Origin: Brevundimonas fontaquae
Lineage (GTDB): Bacteria > Pseudomonadota > Alphaproteobacteria > Caulobacterales > Caulobacteraceae
Direction of reading: 5' to 3'
Assembly (NCBI RefSeq): GCF_017086445.1
Contig: NZ_CP070968.1
Location: 2,108,001 to 2,172,000, forward strand
Length of the DNA: 64,000 nucleotides
In this document: in pieces, positions 55,777-64,000 of the stretch
Numbering within the stretch: the first letter of the stretch is position 1
Layout: each line of letters opens with the position of its first letter
Translations under genes and position numbers: made by a program
Notes under the pieces: generated by a model
Told to the model about the DNA's origin: nothing
Databases searched by the model: none
Seen by the model: only the letters and a program-made list of their open reading frames with translations

Positions 55777-57078
55777 TTACGCCAGCATCGCGACGGGATC
55801 TTCGATCAGCGGCTTGAACGCTTGCAGGAAGCGGGCGCCGGTCGCGCCGTCCACCACGCGGTGATCGCAGGTCAGGGTCACGGTCATGACCGTGGCCGGC
55901 ACGACCTGGCCGTTCTTGACGACCGCGCGCTGCTCGCCTGCGCCCACGCTCATGATGCAGCCCTGCGGCTCATTGATGATCGAGGTGAACTGCTTGATGC
56001 CGAACATGCCCAGGTTGGACACCGAGAAGGTGCCGCCCTGGAACTCGTCCGGCTTCAGCTTGCGGTCGCGGGCGCGCTTGGCCAGGTCCTTGGACTCGGT
56101 CGCGATCTGCGCCAGACCCTTGGTTTCGGCCTTTTTGATGATCGGGGTGATCAGGCCGCCATCGATCGCCACCGCCATGGAGACATCGGCGTTGTGGTGC
56201 ATGGCGATGCCTTCGGGCGTGTAGGAGGCGTTCGCCTCCGGCACCATCTTTAACGCCAGGGCGGCGGCCTTGATGACGAAGTCGTTGACCGAGACCTTGA
56301 TCCCTTGCGGCTCCAGCATCTTGTTGACCTTGGCGCGCACGGCCATCAGCTGGTCGATCTCGCAGTCGATGAACAGCGGGAAGTGCGGCACATTCTGGAC
56401 GCTGTCGACCATGCGGCGCGCGACGGCCTTCTTCATGCCGTCCAGCGGGATCAGGTCGTAGCTGCCGTCCGGAATGCCCATCTGCGCCAGCGACTGCGCT
56501 TTGCGCGGCTCGATGCCCGAAGTCGCGGCGGCGGTCGTTGCCGATGCGGCAGCCGGTTGAGTTGCGCCCTTCGCCACCCCTTCGACGTCGCGCTTGACGA
56601 TGCGACCATGCGGACCGGTGCCCTTGATTGACTTCAGATCGACGCCGTTCTGGGCGGCGATTCGTCGAGCGAGCGGTGACGAGAAGATGCGATCTCCGCT
56701 GTCCGACTTCGGCGCGGCGGGCGCCGGAGCGGCAGGCGTAGCCGCCTTGGGCGCCTCGGCAGCAGCAGGAGCAGCCTCGGCCTTGGGGGCTTCCGTTTTT
56801 GCAGCCGACCTTTCAGCCGGCTTGGCTGCGGCCGCGCCGCCCTCGTCCTTCAGGCGGGCGATGGGCGTATTGACCTTCACGCCTTCCGTGCCTTCAGCGA
56901 CCAGGATGTCGGTGACTTCGCCCTCGTCCACGGCCTCGACTTCCATCGTGGCCTTGTCGGTTTCGATCTCAGCGATCACGTCTCCGGCGGAGACGACGTC
57001 CCCGACCTTGACGTGCCACTTGGCCAGAACGCCCTCCTCCATCGTCGGAGACAGGGCCGGCATCAGGATGTCGGTCAT
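55777..57078 (-). CDS. pdhC: Pyruvate dehydrogenase E2, dihydrolipoamide acetyltransferase
   Basis: 433 residues. One lipoyl domain (lipoyl lysine in [10 protein letters not shown], about residue 43), an Ala/Pro-rich linker, a peripheral-subunit-binding domain ([20 protein letters not shown]) and the catalytic core ending with [14 protein letters not shown]. It forms the core of the complex and makes acetyl-CoA. The start overlaps the DUF5076 stop (TGATG). Confidence 0.94.
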   Translation of the reverse strand: MTDILMPALSPTMEEGVLAKWHVKVGDVVSAGDVIAEIETDKATMEVEAVDEGEVTDILVAEGTEGVKVNTPIARLKDEGGAAAAKPAERSAAKTEAPKAEAAPAAAEAPKAATPAAPAPAAPKSDSGDRIFSSPLARRIAAQNGVDLKSIKGTGPHGRIVKRDVEGVAKGATQPAAASATTAAATSGIEPRKAQSLAQMGIPDGSYDLIPLDGMKKAVARRMVDSVQNVPHFPLFIDCEIDQLMAVRAKVNKMLEPQGIKVSVNDFVIKAAALALKMVPEANASYTPEGIAMHHNADVSMAVAIDGGLITPIIKKAETKGLAQIATESKDLAKRARDRKLKPDEFQGGTFSVSNLGMFGIKQFTSIINEPQGCIMSVGAGEQRAVVKNGQVVPATVMTVTLTCDHRVVDGATGARFLQAFKPLIEDPVAMLA

Positions 57079-57395
57079 CAGGCGTTCCCCCCGGTTGGCG
57101 TAATCGGTTCGGCGACAGTGCGGACGTCATTCGCCTTCACCACTTCGCTGAGACCTTCGAGGATGCGGTGGTAGGCCGCAGTTTCATCGTGTTGATGCCG
57201 CACGGCATAACCATGCGCCATATGTCGAGCCGCATAGGCCAGCAGCCGACCGAACTGTATGGGATCGTTGAAGGCCGGTTTGACGGACATCACCGGCTCG
57301 TCCTTCGACCACCACATCCGGAGGACTTCAATGGCTGCGGCGTCAGCAGCGACGCTGTCTGGCGTCGTCAGCATGAACTCCGATGCCTCGGTCAT
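57078..57395 (-). CDS. DUF5076 family protein in the pdh operon
   Basis: 105 residues. [40 protein letters not shown] and the helix that follows resemble DUF5076, a small family of alphaproteobacteria with no known role. Coupled on both sides by overlapping stop/start codons (ATGA with pdhB, TGATG with pdhC), so it is made in step with the complex and could be an accessory protein of it. That is inference. Confidence 0.75.
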   Translation of the reverse strand: MTEASEFMLTTPDSVAADAAAIEVLRMWWSKDEPVMSVKPAFNDPIQFGRLLAYAARHMAHGYAVRHQHDETAAYHRILEGLSEVVKANDVRTVAEPITPTGGNA

Positions 57396-58771
57396 GCCAT
57401 CACCTGTTTCACGGCGGCGATGATCTTGTCCACGCCCGGCAGCGACAACACCTCCAGGTTGGCGGCGTAGGGCAGCGGCACGTCTTCCTGGTGCACGCGC
57501 AGCGGCGGAGCATCCAGATAGTCAAAAGCATGTTCGATGACGCGAGCGACGACCTCGGCGCCGACGCCCATCGGACCCCAGCCCTCTTCGGCAGAGACCA
57601 GGCGGTTCGTCTTCTTGACGCTCTCGACGATGGTCTCGTGATCCAGGGGGCGCAGAGTGCGCAGGTCGATCACCTCAGCCTCGATACCCTCCTCGGCCAA
57701 CTTCTCGGCGGCCTGCAGGGCGAAGCCGACCATGCGGCTGTGGGCGGTGATGGTGACGTCCTTGCCTTCGCGGCGGACCTTGGCCTTGCCGATCGGCAGG
57801 ACATAGTCCTCGACCTCCGGCACATCGAACTCCAGGCCGTACATCATCTCGTGTTCGAGGAAGACGACCGGGTTCGGGTCGCGGATGGCGGCTTTCAGCA
57901 AGCCCTTGGCGTCGGCCGCGTCATAGGGTGCGATGACCTTCAGACCCGGCACTTGCGCATACCAGGCCGAATAGTCCTGGCTGTGCTGGGCGCCGACGCG
58001 CGAAGCGGCGCCGTTCGGACCGCGGAAGACGATGGGCGCGCGGATCTGACCGCCCGACATATAGAGCGTCTTGGCGGCTGAGTTGATGATGTGGTCGATC
58101 GCCTGCATGGCGAAGTTGAACGTCATGAACTCGACGATCGGCTTCAGGCCCGACATGGCCGCGCCGACGCCCAAACCGGCGAAGCCATGCTCGGTGATCG
58201 GAGTATCGACGACGCGCTGGTCGCCGAACTCCTGCAGCAGGTCGCGGCTGACCTTGTAAGCGCCCTGGTACTGGGCGACTTCCTCGCCGATCAGGAAGAC
58301 GCGGTCATCGCGACGCATTTCTTCGGCCATGGCGTCACGCAGGGCGTCGCGCACGGTCGTCTTGACCAGTTTGGCGTCGGCCGGGATTTCCGGGTCACGC
58401 AGTTCGACCTTGGGCGTCGCGGTCTGGGCTGGCGCCTTTTCCGGATCGCCGGTCTTGCCTTCGGCCGCAGCCTTGGGAGCCTCAGCTTCGCCCTGCGCGG
58501 GGTCAGCCTTCGGCGCAGGCGCCGCTGCGCCATCTTCGCCGGCCAGACGCGCGATCGGCGTGTTGACCTTCACGTTCTCGGAGCCTTCGGCGACCAGGAT
58601 TTCCAGCACTTCGCCTTCGTCCACGGCCTCGACTTCCATCGTCGCCTTGTCGGTTTCGATCTCGGCGATCACCTGGCCGGCCGACACGGTGTCGCCCGCC
58701 TTGATATGCCATTTGGTCAGCGTGCCCTCTTCCATCGTGGGGGACAGCGCCGGCATCAGAATGTCGGTCAC
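57392..58771 (-). CDS. pdhB: Pyruvate dehydrogenase E1 beta with N-terminal lipoyl domain
   Basis: 459 residues. Residues 1 to about 80 are a lipoyl domain (lysine in [10 protein letters not shown]) nearly identical to that of pdhC. A Pro/Ala linker is followed by the transketolase-like E1 beta domain ([40 protein letters not shown], and [18 protein letters not shown]). It forms the E1 active site with PdhA. Lipoylated E1 beta is known in alphaproteobacteria. Confidence 0.94.
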   Translation of the reverse strand: MTDILMPALSPTMEEGTLTKWHIKAGDTVSAGQVIAEIETDKATMEVEAVDEGEVLEILVAEGSENVKVNTPIARLAGEDGAAAPAPKADPAQGEAEAPKAAAEGKTGDPEKAPAQTATPKVELRDPEIPADAKLVKTTVRDALRDAMAEEMRRDDRVFLIGEEVAQYQGAYKVSRDLLQEFGDQRVVDTPITEHGFAGLGVGAAMSGLKPIVEFMTFNFAMQAIDHIINSAAKTLYMSGGQIRAPIVFRGPNGAASRVGAQHSQDYSAWYAQVPGLKVIAPYDAADAKGLLKAAIRDPNPVVFLEHEMMYGLEFDVPEVEDYVLPIGKAKVRREGKDVTITAHSRMVGFALQAAEKLAEEGIEAEVIDLRTLRPLDHETIVESVKKTNRLVSAEEGWGPMGVGAEVVARVIEHAFDYLDAPPLRVHQEDVPLPYAANLEVLSLPGVDKIIAAVKQVMA

Positions 58772-58774
58772 GGA

Positions 58775-59803
58775 TCAGGCCTCCACGTAGACGTCGGTAT
58801 AGAGCTCGGACGGATCGGGTTCCGGGCTCTCTTGGGCGAATTGAACAGCTTCGGCGACGATCGCCTTGATTTCGGTATCGATGGCCTTGAGCTCGTCCTC
58901 GGTCGCATTGGCGGCCGACAGCAGCGTCTTCAGGTGATCGATCGGGTCGCGGGTCTTCTTGACCTCGTCGACCTCTTCCTTGGTCCGGTATTTGGCCGGG
59001 TCTGACATCGAGTGACCGCGATAGCGATAGGTCTTCACTTCCAGGATGAAGGGACCGCCGCCCTCGCGGGCGCGCTTCACCGCACGCGCCGTCGCGTCGC
59101 GCACGGCCAGCACGTCCATGCCGTCGACCTGCTCGCCCGGAATGCCGAAGCTGGCGCCGCGCTGATACAGTTCGGTCGTCGAGGACGAGCGTTCGATGCT
59201 CGTGCCCATGGCGTACTGGTTGTTCTCGATGATGTAGATGGCCGGCAGCTTCCACAGCTGCGCCATGTTGAAGCTCTCGTACACCTGCCCCTGGTTCGAG
59301 GCGCCGTCGCCGAAATAGACGAAGGCCACCGAATCGTCGCCGCGATACTTGCCGGCGAAGGCCAAGCCGGTGCCCAGCGCCACCTGGGCGCCGACGATGC
59401 CGTGACCGCCATAGAAGCCGGTCGGCACGTCGAACATGTGCATCGAGCCGCCCTTGCCCTTGGACGAACCGCCGCTGCGGCCGGTCAGCTCAGCCATGAC
59501 TTCCTTGGGATCCATGCCGGCGGCCAGCATGTGGCCGTGGTCGCGGTATCCGGTGATAATCTTGTCGTGGCCTTGTTTGACGCTCTCCTGAACGCCGACC
59601 GCCACGGCCTCCTGGCCGATGTACAGGTGGCAGAAGCCGCCGATCAGACCCATGCCGTAGAGTTGGCCCGCACGCTCTTCGAAGCGGCGGATCAGAACCA
59701 TCTCGCGATAGAAGCGCAGAAGGTCTTCCTTGGACGCCGTCGGCGTGTTGGGCAGTTTGTCAGGCGTGGTCGTCTGAGCGGATTTGGCTGGGGCTTTCGC
59801 CAT
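58775..59803 (-). CDS. pdhA: Pyruvate dehydrogenase E1 alpha
   Basis: 342 residues. It decarboxylates pyruvate with thiamine diphosphate. The TPP motif spans FGDGASNQGQVYESFNMA through IIENNQYAMGTS (GDG...NN), and the phosphorylation-loop region YRYRGHSMSDPAKYRTKEE is present as in mitochondrial enzymes. First gene of the operon; the ATG follows GGGAG by about 8 nt. Confidence 0.95.
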   Translation of the reverse strand: MAKAPAKSAQTTTPDKLPNTPTASKEDLLRFYREMVLIRRFEERAGQLYGMGLIGGFCHLYIGQEAVAVGVQESVKQGHDKIITGYRDHGHMLAAGMDPKEVMAELTGRSGGSSKGKGGSMHMFDVPTGFYGGHGIVGAQVALGTGLAFAGKYRGDDSVAFVYFGDGASNQGQVYESFNMAQLWKLPAIYIIENNQYAMGTSIERSSSTTELYQRGASFGIPGEQVDGMDVLAVRDATARAVKRAREGGGPFILEVKTYRYRGHSMSDPAKYRTKEEVDEVKKTRDPIDHLKTLLSAANATEDELKAIDTEIKAIVAEAVQFAQESPEPDPSELYTDVYVEA

Positions 59804-59846
59804 CCGGTATCTCCCGGCTAGGCGCCGAGAACCGACGCCTTCTTAT

Positions 59847-59890
59847 CGTTACGGAAAGGGGCTTTAGCAGCCTTCCTTCCGGTAACGCAA
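59847..59890 (-). promoter_or_regulatory. Palindrome over the likely pdhA promoter
   Basis: An inverted repeat spans 59847-59887 (CGTTAC-GGAA-AGG against CCTTCCGGTAACG, with inner GGCT/AGCC). Within it, on the minus strand, TTGCGT (59890-59885) and GCTAAAGC (59868-59861, close to the Caulobacter -10 GCTANAWC) lie 16 nt apart. This places the start about 52 bp before pdhA. It could be an operator. Confidence 0.45.
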
Positions 59891-59937
59891 AGGGGTGCGG
59901 GTCGCCCTGTAACAATAGTTCAAGTGGTGAAGGCTGC

Positions 59938-60249
59938 TTAGCCTTGGGCGGCCGGGGCCGAGACGCGGATCACATAATCGCGTGGATCGGAGAAGCCGAG
60001 CACAGCGCGCGCGCGCTCTTCCAAAAGATCGCGAGACAGACTGTCGGTGCGCAGATAGCGAACCCGTGTCTCAAGGTCGCGGCGCTGCTCGGTCAGATGC
60101 GCCAGCTGGTCCTCGCGCTGCCCCAGCAAGGCGTCGCGAGATGATCCGCTCAGCAGTCCGCGCTCGCCCGTCAGCGCCTGCACCCCGAGATAGGCGAGAA
60201 GCAGCAACAGGGCGAGGGACAGGCGGTAAGGTTTCATCCGTTCGGGCAC
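59938..60249 (-). CDS. Septum formation initiator, FtsB/DivIC-like
   Basis: About 103 residues. A single transmembrane helix (SLALLLLLAYLGVQALTG) precedes a coiled coil (REDQLAHLTEQRRDLETRVR) and a short outer end, typical of FtsB, which links FtsL and FtsQ in the divisome. GTG 60249 follows GGAG by 8 nt; ATG 60237 and GTG 60279 are alternatives. It lies between eno and the pdh operon, as ftsB often follows eno in proteobacteria. Confidence 0.83.
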   Translation of the reverse strand: MPERMKPYRLSLALLLLLAYLGVQALTGERGLLSGSSRDALLGQREDQLAHLTEQRRDLETRVRYLRTDSLSRDLLEERARAVLGFSDPRDYVIRVSAPAAQG

Positions 60250-60331
60250 TTGAGACGCTCCTTCTGAGCGCGAAAACACAGTTCAGAAACCGTGCCCGAA
60301 AATGCCTAACGAAATGTAGCTTGACCGTAAG

Positions 60332-60367
60332 ATTGTCGGCGGAAAACGCTGATTCTCCGCCGACAAT
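60332..60367 (-). terminator. Hairpin after eno
   Basis: A perfect 12-bp stem (ATTGTCGGCGGA with TCCGCCGACAAT) and a 12-nt loop, 8 bp after the eno stop on the minus strand. No T-run follows, so it may only partly terminate and allow ftsB to be read. Confidence 0.5.
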
Positions 60368-60375
60368 TCCGTTTC

Positions 60376-61686
<1,311 letters not shown>

Positions 61687-61742
61687 TCAGACGGTTTAGC
61701 CGCCTCCCCGCCAAACGCCAATGCCGACATCGTCGCCGGGCG

Positions 61743-62378
61743 TCAGGAACAGCCTTCGACCAGTTGGATCGACGGATCGCCGGCGTGAATGGCGATGACC
61801 TTGCCGTCCGCGCCGACTTCATAGCGGACCCCACGGGCTGCCGAGTCGGTGACATAGGCGCTGGAACCGCCTTTTGACCAGGCATACAGGTCTTCAGCGG
61901 GCGCATCCTGATATTTGTGCGGTTGCGCGAATATCGATCCGCCGTACGCCTGTTTGATCGCCATGGCCGTGTCGCCAACCTTAAACCCGCGATCGGTCTC
62001 GATTGTCGCGCCACGAGACAGCGTGATTCGCGTCAGGACGCCTCTTTGGATCATCACGAGCACGTCGGCTGGCGCTTTGGTCGGATGGAACTGATCGCAG
62101 ACCTCCGGCTCCGGGCCGCCAACAGCGTTCGGCTGGGAGTCCTCACCCCAAACCTTCACCAGGTCGGCCCGCGACATGCCGATTCGCACGGGGCCCAGCC
62201 CCTCGGCTGTAAGGATATTGGGATCGGCGGCAGGCGTGACAGGCGGGGTCGGAGCCGCCGGAGCCATGGCGACGGGCGCCGCCTCCTGAGGCGCTTCAGC
62301 GGTCGGGCGCTCGTCACGGCCGCAGGCGGCAAGAGTCAGAAGCGCGACGGCGCTGACGGCGGTGAGACGAATCATCAT
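61743..62378 (-). CDS. Lipoprotein of unknown function
   Basis: About 211 residues with a lipobox (LLTLAAC). After a Pro/Ala-rich spacer, a globular domain has GLGPVRIGMSRADLVKVWGE, CDQFHPTKAPADVLVMI and GFKVGDTAMAIKQAYGGS, which resembles beta-lactamase-inhibitor-like (BLIP/SmpA-type) repeats. I infer an envelope role only. The ATG at 62378 is preceded by GGAG at 8 nt; ATG 62375 is adjacent. Confidence 0.75.
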   Translation of the reverse strand: MMIRLTAVSAVALLTLAACGRDERPTAEAPQEAAPVAMAPAAPTPPVTPAADPNILTAEGLGPVRIGMSRADLVKVWGEDSQPNAVGGPEPEVCDQFHPTKAPADVLVMIQRGVLTRITLSRGATIETDRGFKVGDTAMAIKQAYGGSIFAQPHKYQDAPAEDLYAWSKGGSSAYVTDSAARGVRYEVGADGKVIAIHAGDPSIQLVEGCS

Positions 62379-62419
62379 GCAGTATTCTCCAAATGAAGCT
62401 TCACCGCATTGAACGCACG

Positions 62420-62449
62420 AAAACGGCGCGCGGGTCACCGCGCGCCGTC
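62420..62449 (-). terminator. Terminator of rpmF
   Basis: An 11-bp GC-rich stem (ACGGCGCGCGG with CCGCGCGCCGT) followed by TTTT on the minus strand, about 40 bp after the rpmF stop. Confidence 0.8.
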
Positions 62450-62488
62450 AAAATCGTCATCCGACCGAAGTCGGGGTCGCCTGAAAGA

Positions 62489-62671
62489 CTAGTCTTCCTT
62501 CGGCGTGATGACCTGACGACCGCGATAGGTGCCGGTCTTCAGGTCGATGTGGTGCGGGCGCTTCAGCTCGCCGGTGTCCTTGTCCTCGACGTAGACGTTC
62601 GAGGTCAGGGCGTCGTGGGCGCGGCGCATGTTGCGACGCGAGGGAGATACTTTGCGCTTCGGAACGGCCAT
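62489..62671 (-). CDS. rpmF: 50S ribosomal protein L32
   Basis: 60 residues. [20 protein letters not shown] is the standard L32 N-terminus, and [15 protein letters not shown] the C-terminal part. The zinc cysteines found in some L32 proteins are absent, as in other alphaproteobacterial C- forms. Confidence 0.95.
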   Translation of the reverse strand: MAVPKRKVSPSRRNMRRAHDALTSNVYVEDKDTGELKRPHHIDLKTGTYRGRQVITPKED

Positions 62672-62804
62672 GTCCGTCTCAATCTTCTAAGTCGGGCGCC
62701 GCCCAGAGCCGAGCTCCGTCTAGCGCGAAAACAATAGCGGCGGCCCTCAGGACCGCCACGCGAGGCGCGGCTTATGCATGAACCGCGCGACGATTTCAAG
62801 GCGT

Positions 62805-63356
62805 TTAAGCAGGCGTCAGACGCCGGACGATCTTCGCAGGATTGCCGACCACCACCACGTCGGACGGCACGTCCTTTGTCACGACCGATCCCGCGCCGAT
62901 CACCGACCGATCGCCGATGGTGACGCCCGCCAGAACGATAGCGCCGCCGCCGATCCAGACGTCGTCCCCGATGACGATCGGCCGCGCCGTCTCCTTGCCC
63001 CGGCGGGCGACCGCGTCCAGCGGATGTTCCGGCGTCAGAAGCTGTACGCCCGGCCCGGCCTGGAAGTTGTCGCCGATGCGAATCTCGGCGCAGTCCAGAA
63101 ACACGCAGTTGGCGTTCGCAAAGGCCCGCGCGCCCAAGTGGATGTTGACGCCGTAGTCGCAGAAGAAGCCCGGCATGATGATCGCCTTGCCGTCGGCCGC
63201 ATTGACCAGTTCGTTGACCAGGGCGCCGCGCCGGTCGCGATCCGGCTCGGCGTTGATGGCGACGGTCAGGGCCACGGCGCGGGCCCGGCCGTCGCGCAGA
63301 TCAGGATCGCCCGGATCGTAGGGCAAGCCCGCAAGCATCTTCTCGCGCTCGGTCAT
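62805..63356 (-). CDS. Maltose/galactoside-type O-acetyltransferase
   Basis: 183 residues. An N-terminal Mac domain ([17 protein letters not shown]) is followed by a left-handed beta-helix of hexapeptide repeats ([20 protein letters not shown]) with the catalytic histidine in LLTPEHPLD. Family members acetylate sugars with acetyl-CoA; physiological substrates are uncertain. Its ATG overlaps the stop of the upstream FAD oxidoreductase gene. Confidence 0.86.
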   Translation of the reverse strand: MTEREKMLAGLPYDPGDPDLRDGRARAVALTVAINAEPDRDRRGALVNELVNAADGKAIIMPGFFCDYGVNIHLGARAFANANCVFLDCAEIRIGDNFQAGPGVQLLTPEHPLDAVARRGKETARPIVIGDDVWIGGGAIVLAGVTIGDRSVIGAGSVVTKDVPSDVVVVGNPAKIVRRLTPA

Positions 63357-64000
63357 GCGGCCTCCGTCAGAGCGTCAGCCACCGCTTCACCGATGGCCAG
63401 CGAACTGGTCAGGCCCGGGCTTTCGATGCCGAACAGGGCCATCAGGCCATCGATGCCGTGATGTTCGCGGCCATGAAGCTGAAAGTCCGGTTGCGGCTCG
63501 CCCGGCCCATGCAGTTTGGGCCGAATGCCGGCGTAGTCCGGCGTCAGGGCGCCGTCGGGCAATCCCGGCCAGAAACGACGAATGTAGGTGGCGAACTCTT
63601 CGGCCTTGGCAGGATCGACCGAGTAATCCTCGGTATCGACATAGGCCAGATCGGGGCCGAACACGGCCTGACCGCCCAGATCCTTGCGATAGTGGGTGCC
63701 CAGCGCGCCGGGGATGGGCGGCGGATAGATTAAGCGGTCGAACGGCGCCTTGCCCGTCAGCCGGAAATAGATGCCCTTGCCAAAATGCCCGGCCGGAATA
63801 TCGCCGGGTGGATAGCCTTCGATCAGCGCCGCCACCGCCTGAGCTGACAGTCCCGGCGCGGTTAGCAAAAGGCGGCTGGTGACCTGCATCGCCCCCTCCC
63901 CGCCGACACGGATCGTGAATCCGCCGCCTGCCAGCGGCTCTGCGCCCTCGAATGGCGCCGAGACCACGACCGACCCGCCCGCATCCTCGATCTCGCCCTG
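63353..64000 (-). CDS. FAD-dependent oxidoreductase, L-2-hydroxyglutarate oxidase-like (truncated by window edge)
   Basis: C-terminal 215 residues; the N-terminal FAD-binding half is outside the window and the frame is open to base 64000. The DAO-type motifs [51 protein letters not shown] and YAGIRPKL are those of LhgO-like enzymes, which oxidise L-2-hydroxyglutarate to 2-oxoglutarate. The assignment is from the C-terminal half only. Its stop overlaps the acetyltransferase start. Confidence 0.8.
   Translation of the reverse strand, partial: QGEIEDAGGSVVVSAPFEGAEPLAGGGFTIRVGGEGAMQVTSRLLLTAPGLSAQAVAALIEGYPPGDIPAGHFGKGIYFRLTGKAPFDRLIYPPPIPGALGTHYRKDLGGQAVFGPDLAYVDTEDYSVDPAKAEEFATYIRRFWPGLPDGALTPDYAGIRPKLHGPGEPQPDFQLHGREHHGIDGLMALFGIESPGLTSSLAIGEAVADALTEAA

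Overview
The window is a high-GC, gene-dense stretch of chromosome from an alphaproteobacterium, almost certainly Caulobacterales and most likely Brevundimonas. This rests on protein content and on lineage traits readable in the sequence: a circularly permuted, two-piece tmRNA gene next to an alpha-type sspB; a pyruvate dehydrogenase E1-beta that carries its own lipoyl domain; and the order rpoZ-rsh, pyrE-pdxJ-acpS-lepB-rnc-era. I see no insertion sequence, prophage, CRISPR array or composition break. The window reads as core chromosome throughout.

Layout. 1-9 kb: the end of a FAD-linked oxidase, parC, a DipZ-type thiol-disulfide protein, recO, a SnoaL-like protein, a succinyl-CoA:acetate CoA-transferase and a beta-lactamase-fold hydrolase. 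9-17.5 kb (all minus): folK, rpoZ, rsh, a LOG-family protein, pyrE, pdxJ, acpS, lepB, rnc and era, many joined by 1-4 nt stop/start overlaps. 17.5-25.5 kb: a NYN nuclease with a family-5 uracil-DNA glycosylase, smpB, dapA, a soluble lytic transglycosylase, and a TetR-led operon for a BtuFCD/FecBCD-type importer. 25.5-34 kb: a GT2 glycosyltransferase, two rRNA/tRNA-type methyltransferases, an MFS carrier, hrpB and an amino-acid permease. 34-36 kb: tRNA-Leu(TAG), a small secreted protein, dps, tRNA-Gln(TTG) and tRNA-Pro(CGG). 36-44.7 kb: a divergent ilvC homologue, DUF924, thyA with a MazG-like partner, dihydrofolate reductase, a YbjQ protein, an Old Yellow Enzyme, mrp, miaA, the split tmRNA, sspB and a RusA-like nuclease. 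44.7-54 kb: fumC, small conserved proteins, a patatin lipoprotein, an EamA transporter, a YbaY/RHH/SIMPL run and uvrD. 54-64 kb (all minus): pdhA-pdhB-DUF5076-pdhC-gpx-lpdA, an FtsB-like protein, eno, a lipoprotein, rpmF, a hexapeptide acetyltransferase and the end of an L-2-hydroxyglutarate-oxidase-like protein.

Functional links. SmpB, tmRNA and SspB (ribosome rescue and delivery of tagged proteins to ClpXP) are all here, and the tag can be read directly. ThyA, the MazG-like protein and DHFR form a thymidylate/folate group. Enolase lies directly upstream of the complete pyruvate dehydrogenase operon.

The most notable sequence-level points are: an rsh gene whose only suitable start is CTG behind a perfect Shine-Dalgarno; two divergent gene pairs whose start codons share one CATG; a cysteine-free Mrp ATPase; a palindrome lying over the likely pdhA promoter; and a duplicated hairpin at the end of the tmRNA gene. 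I did not find an obviously new multi-gene system.
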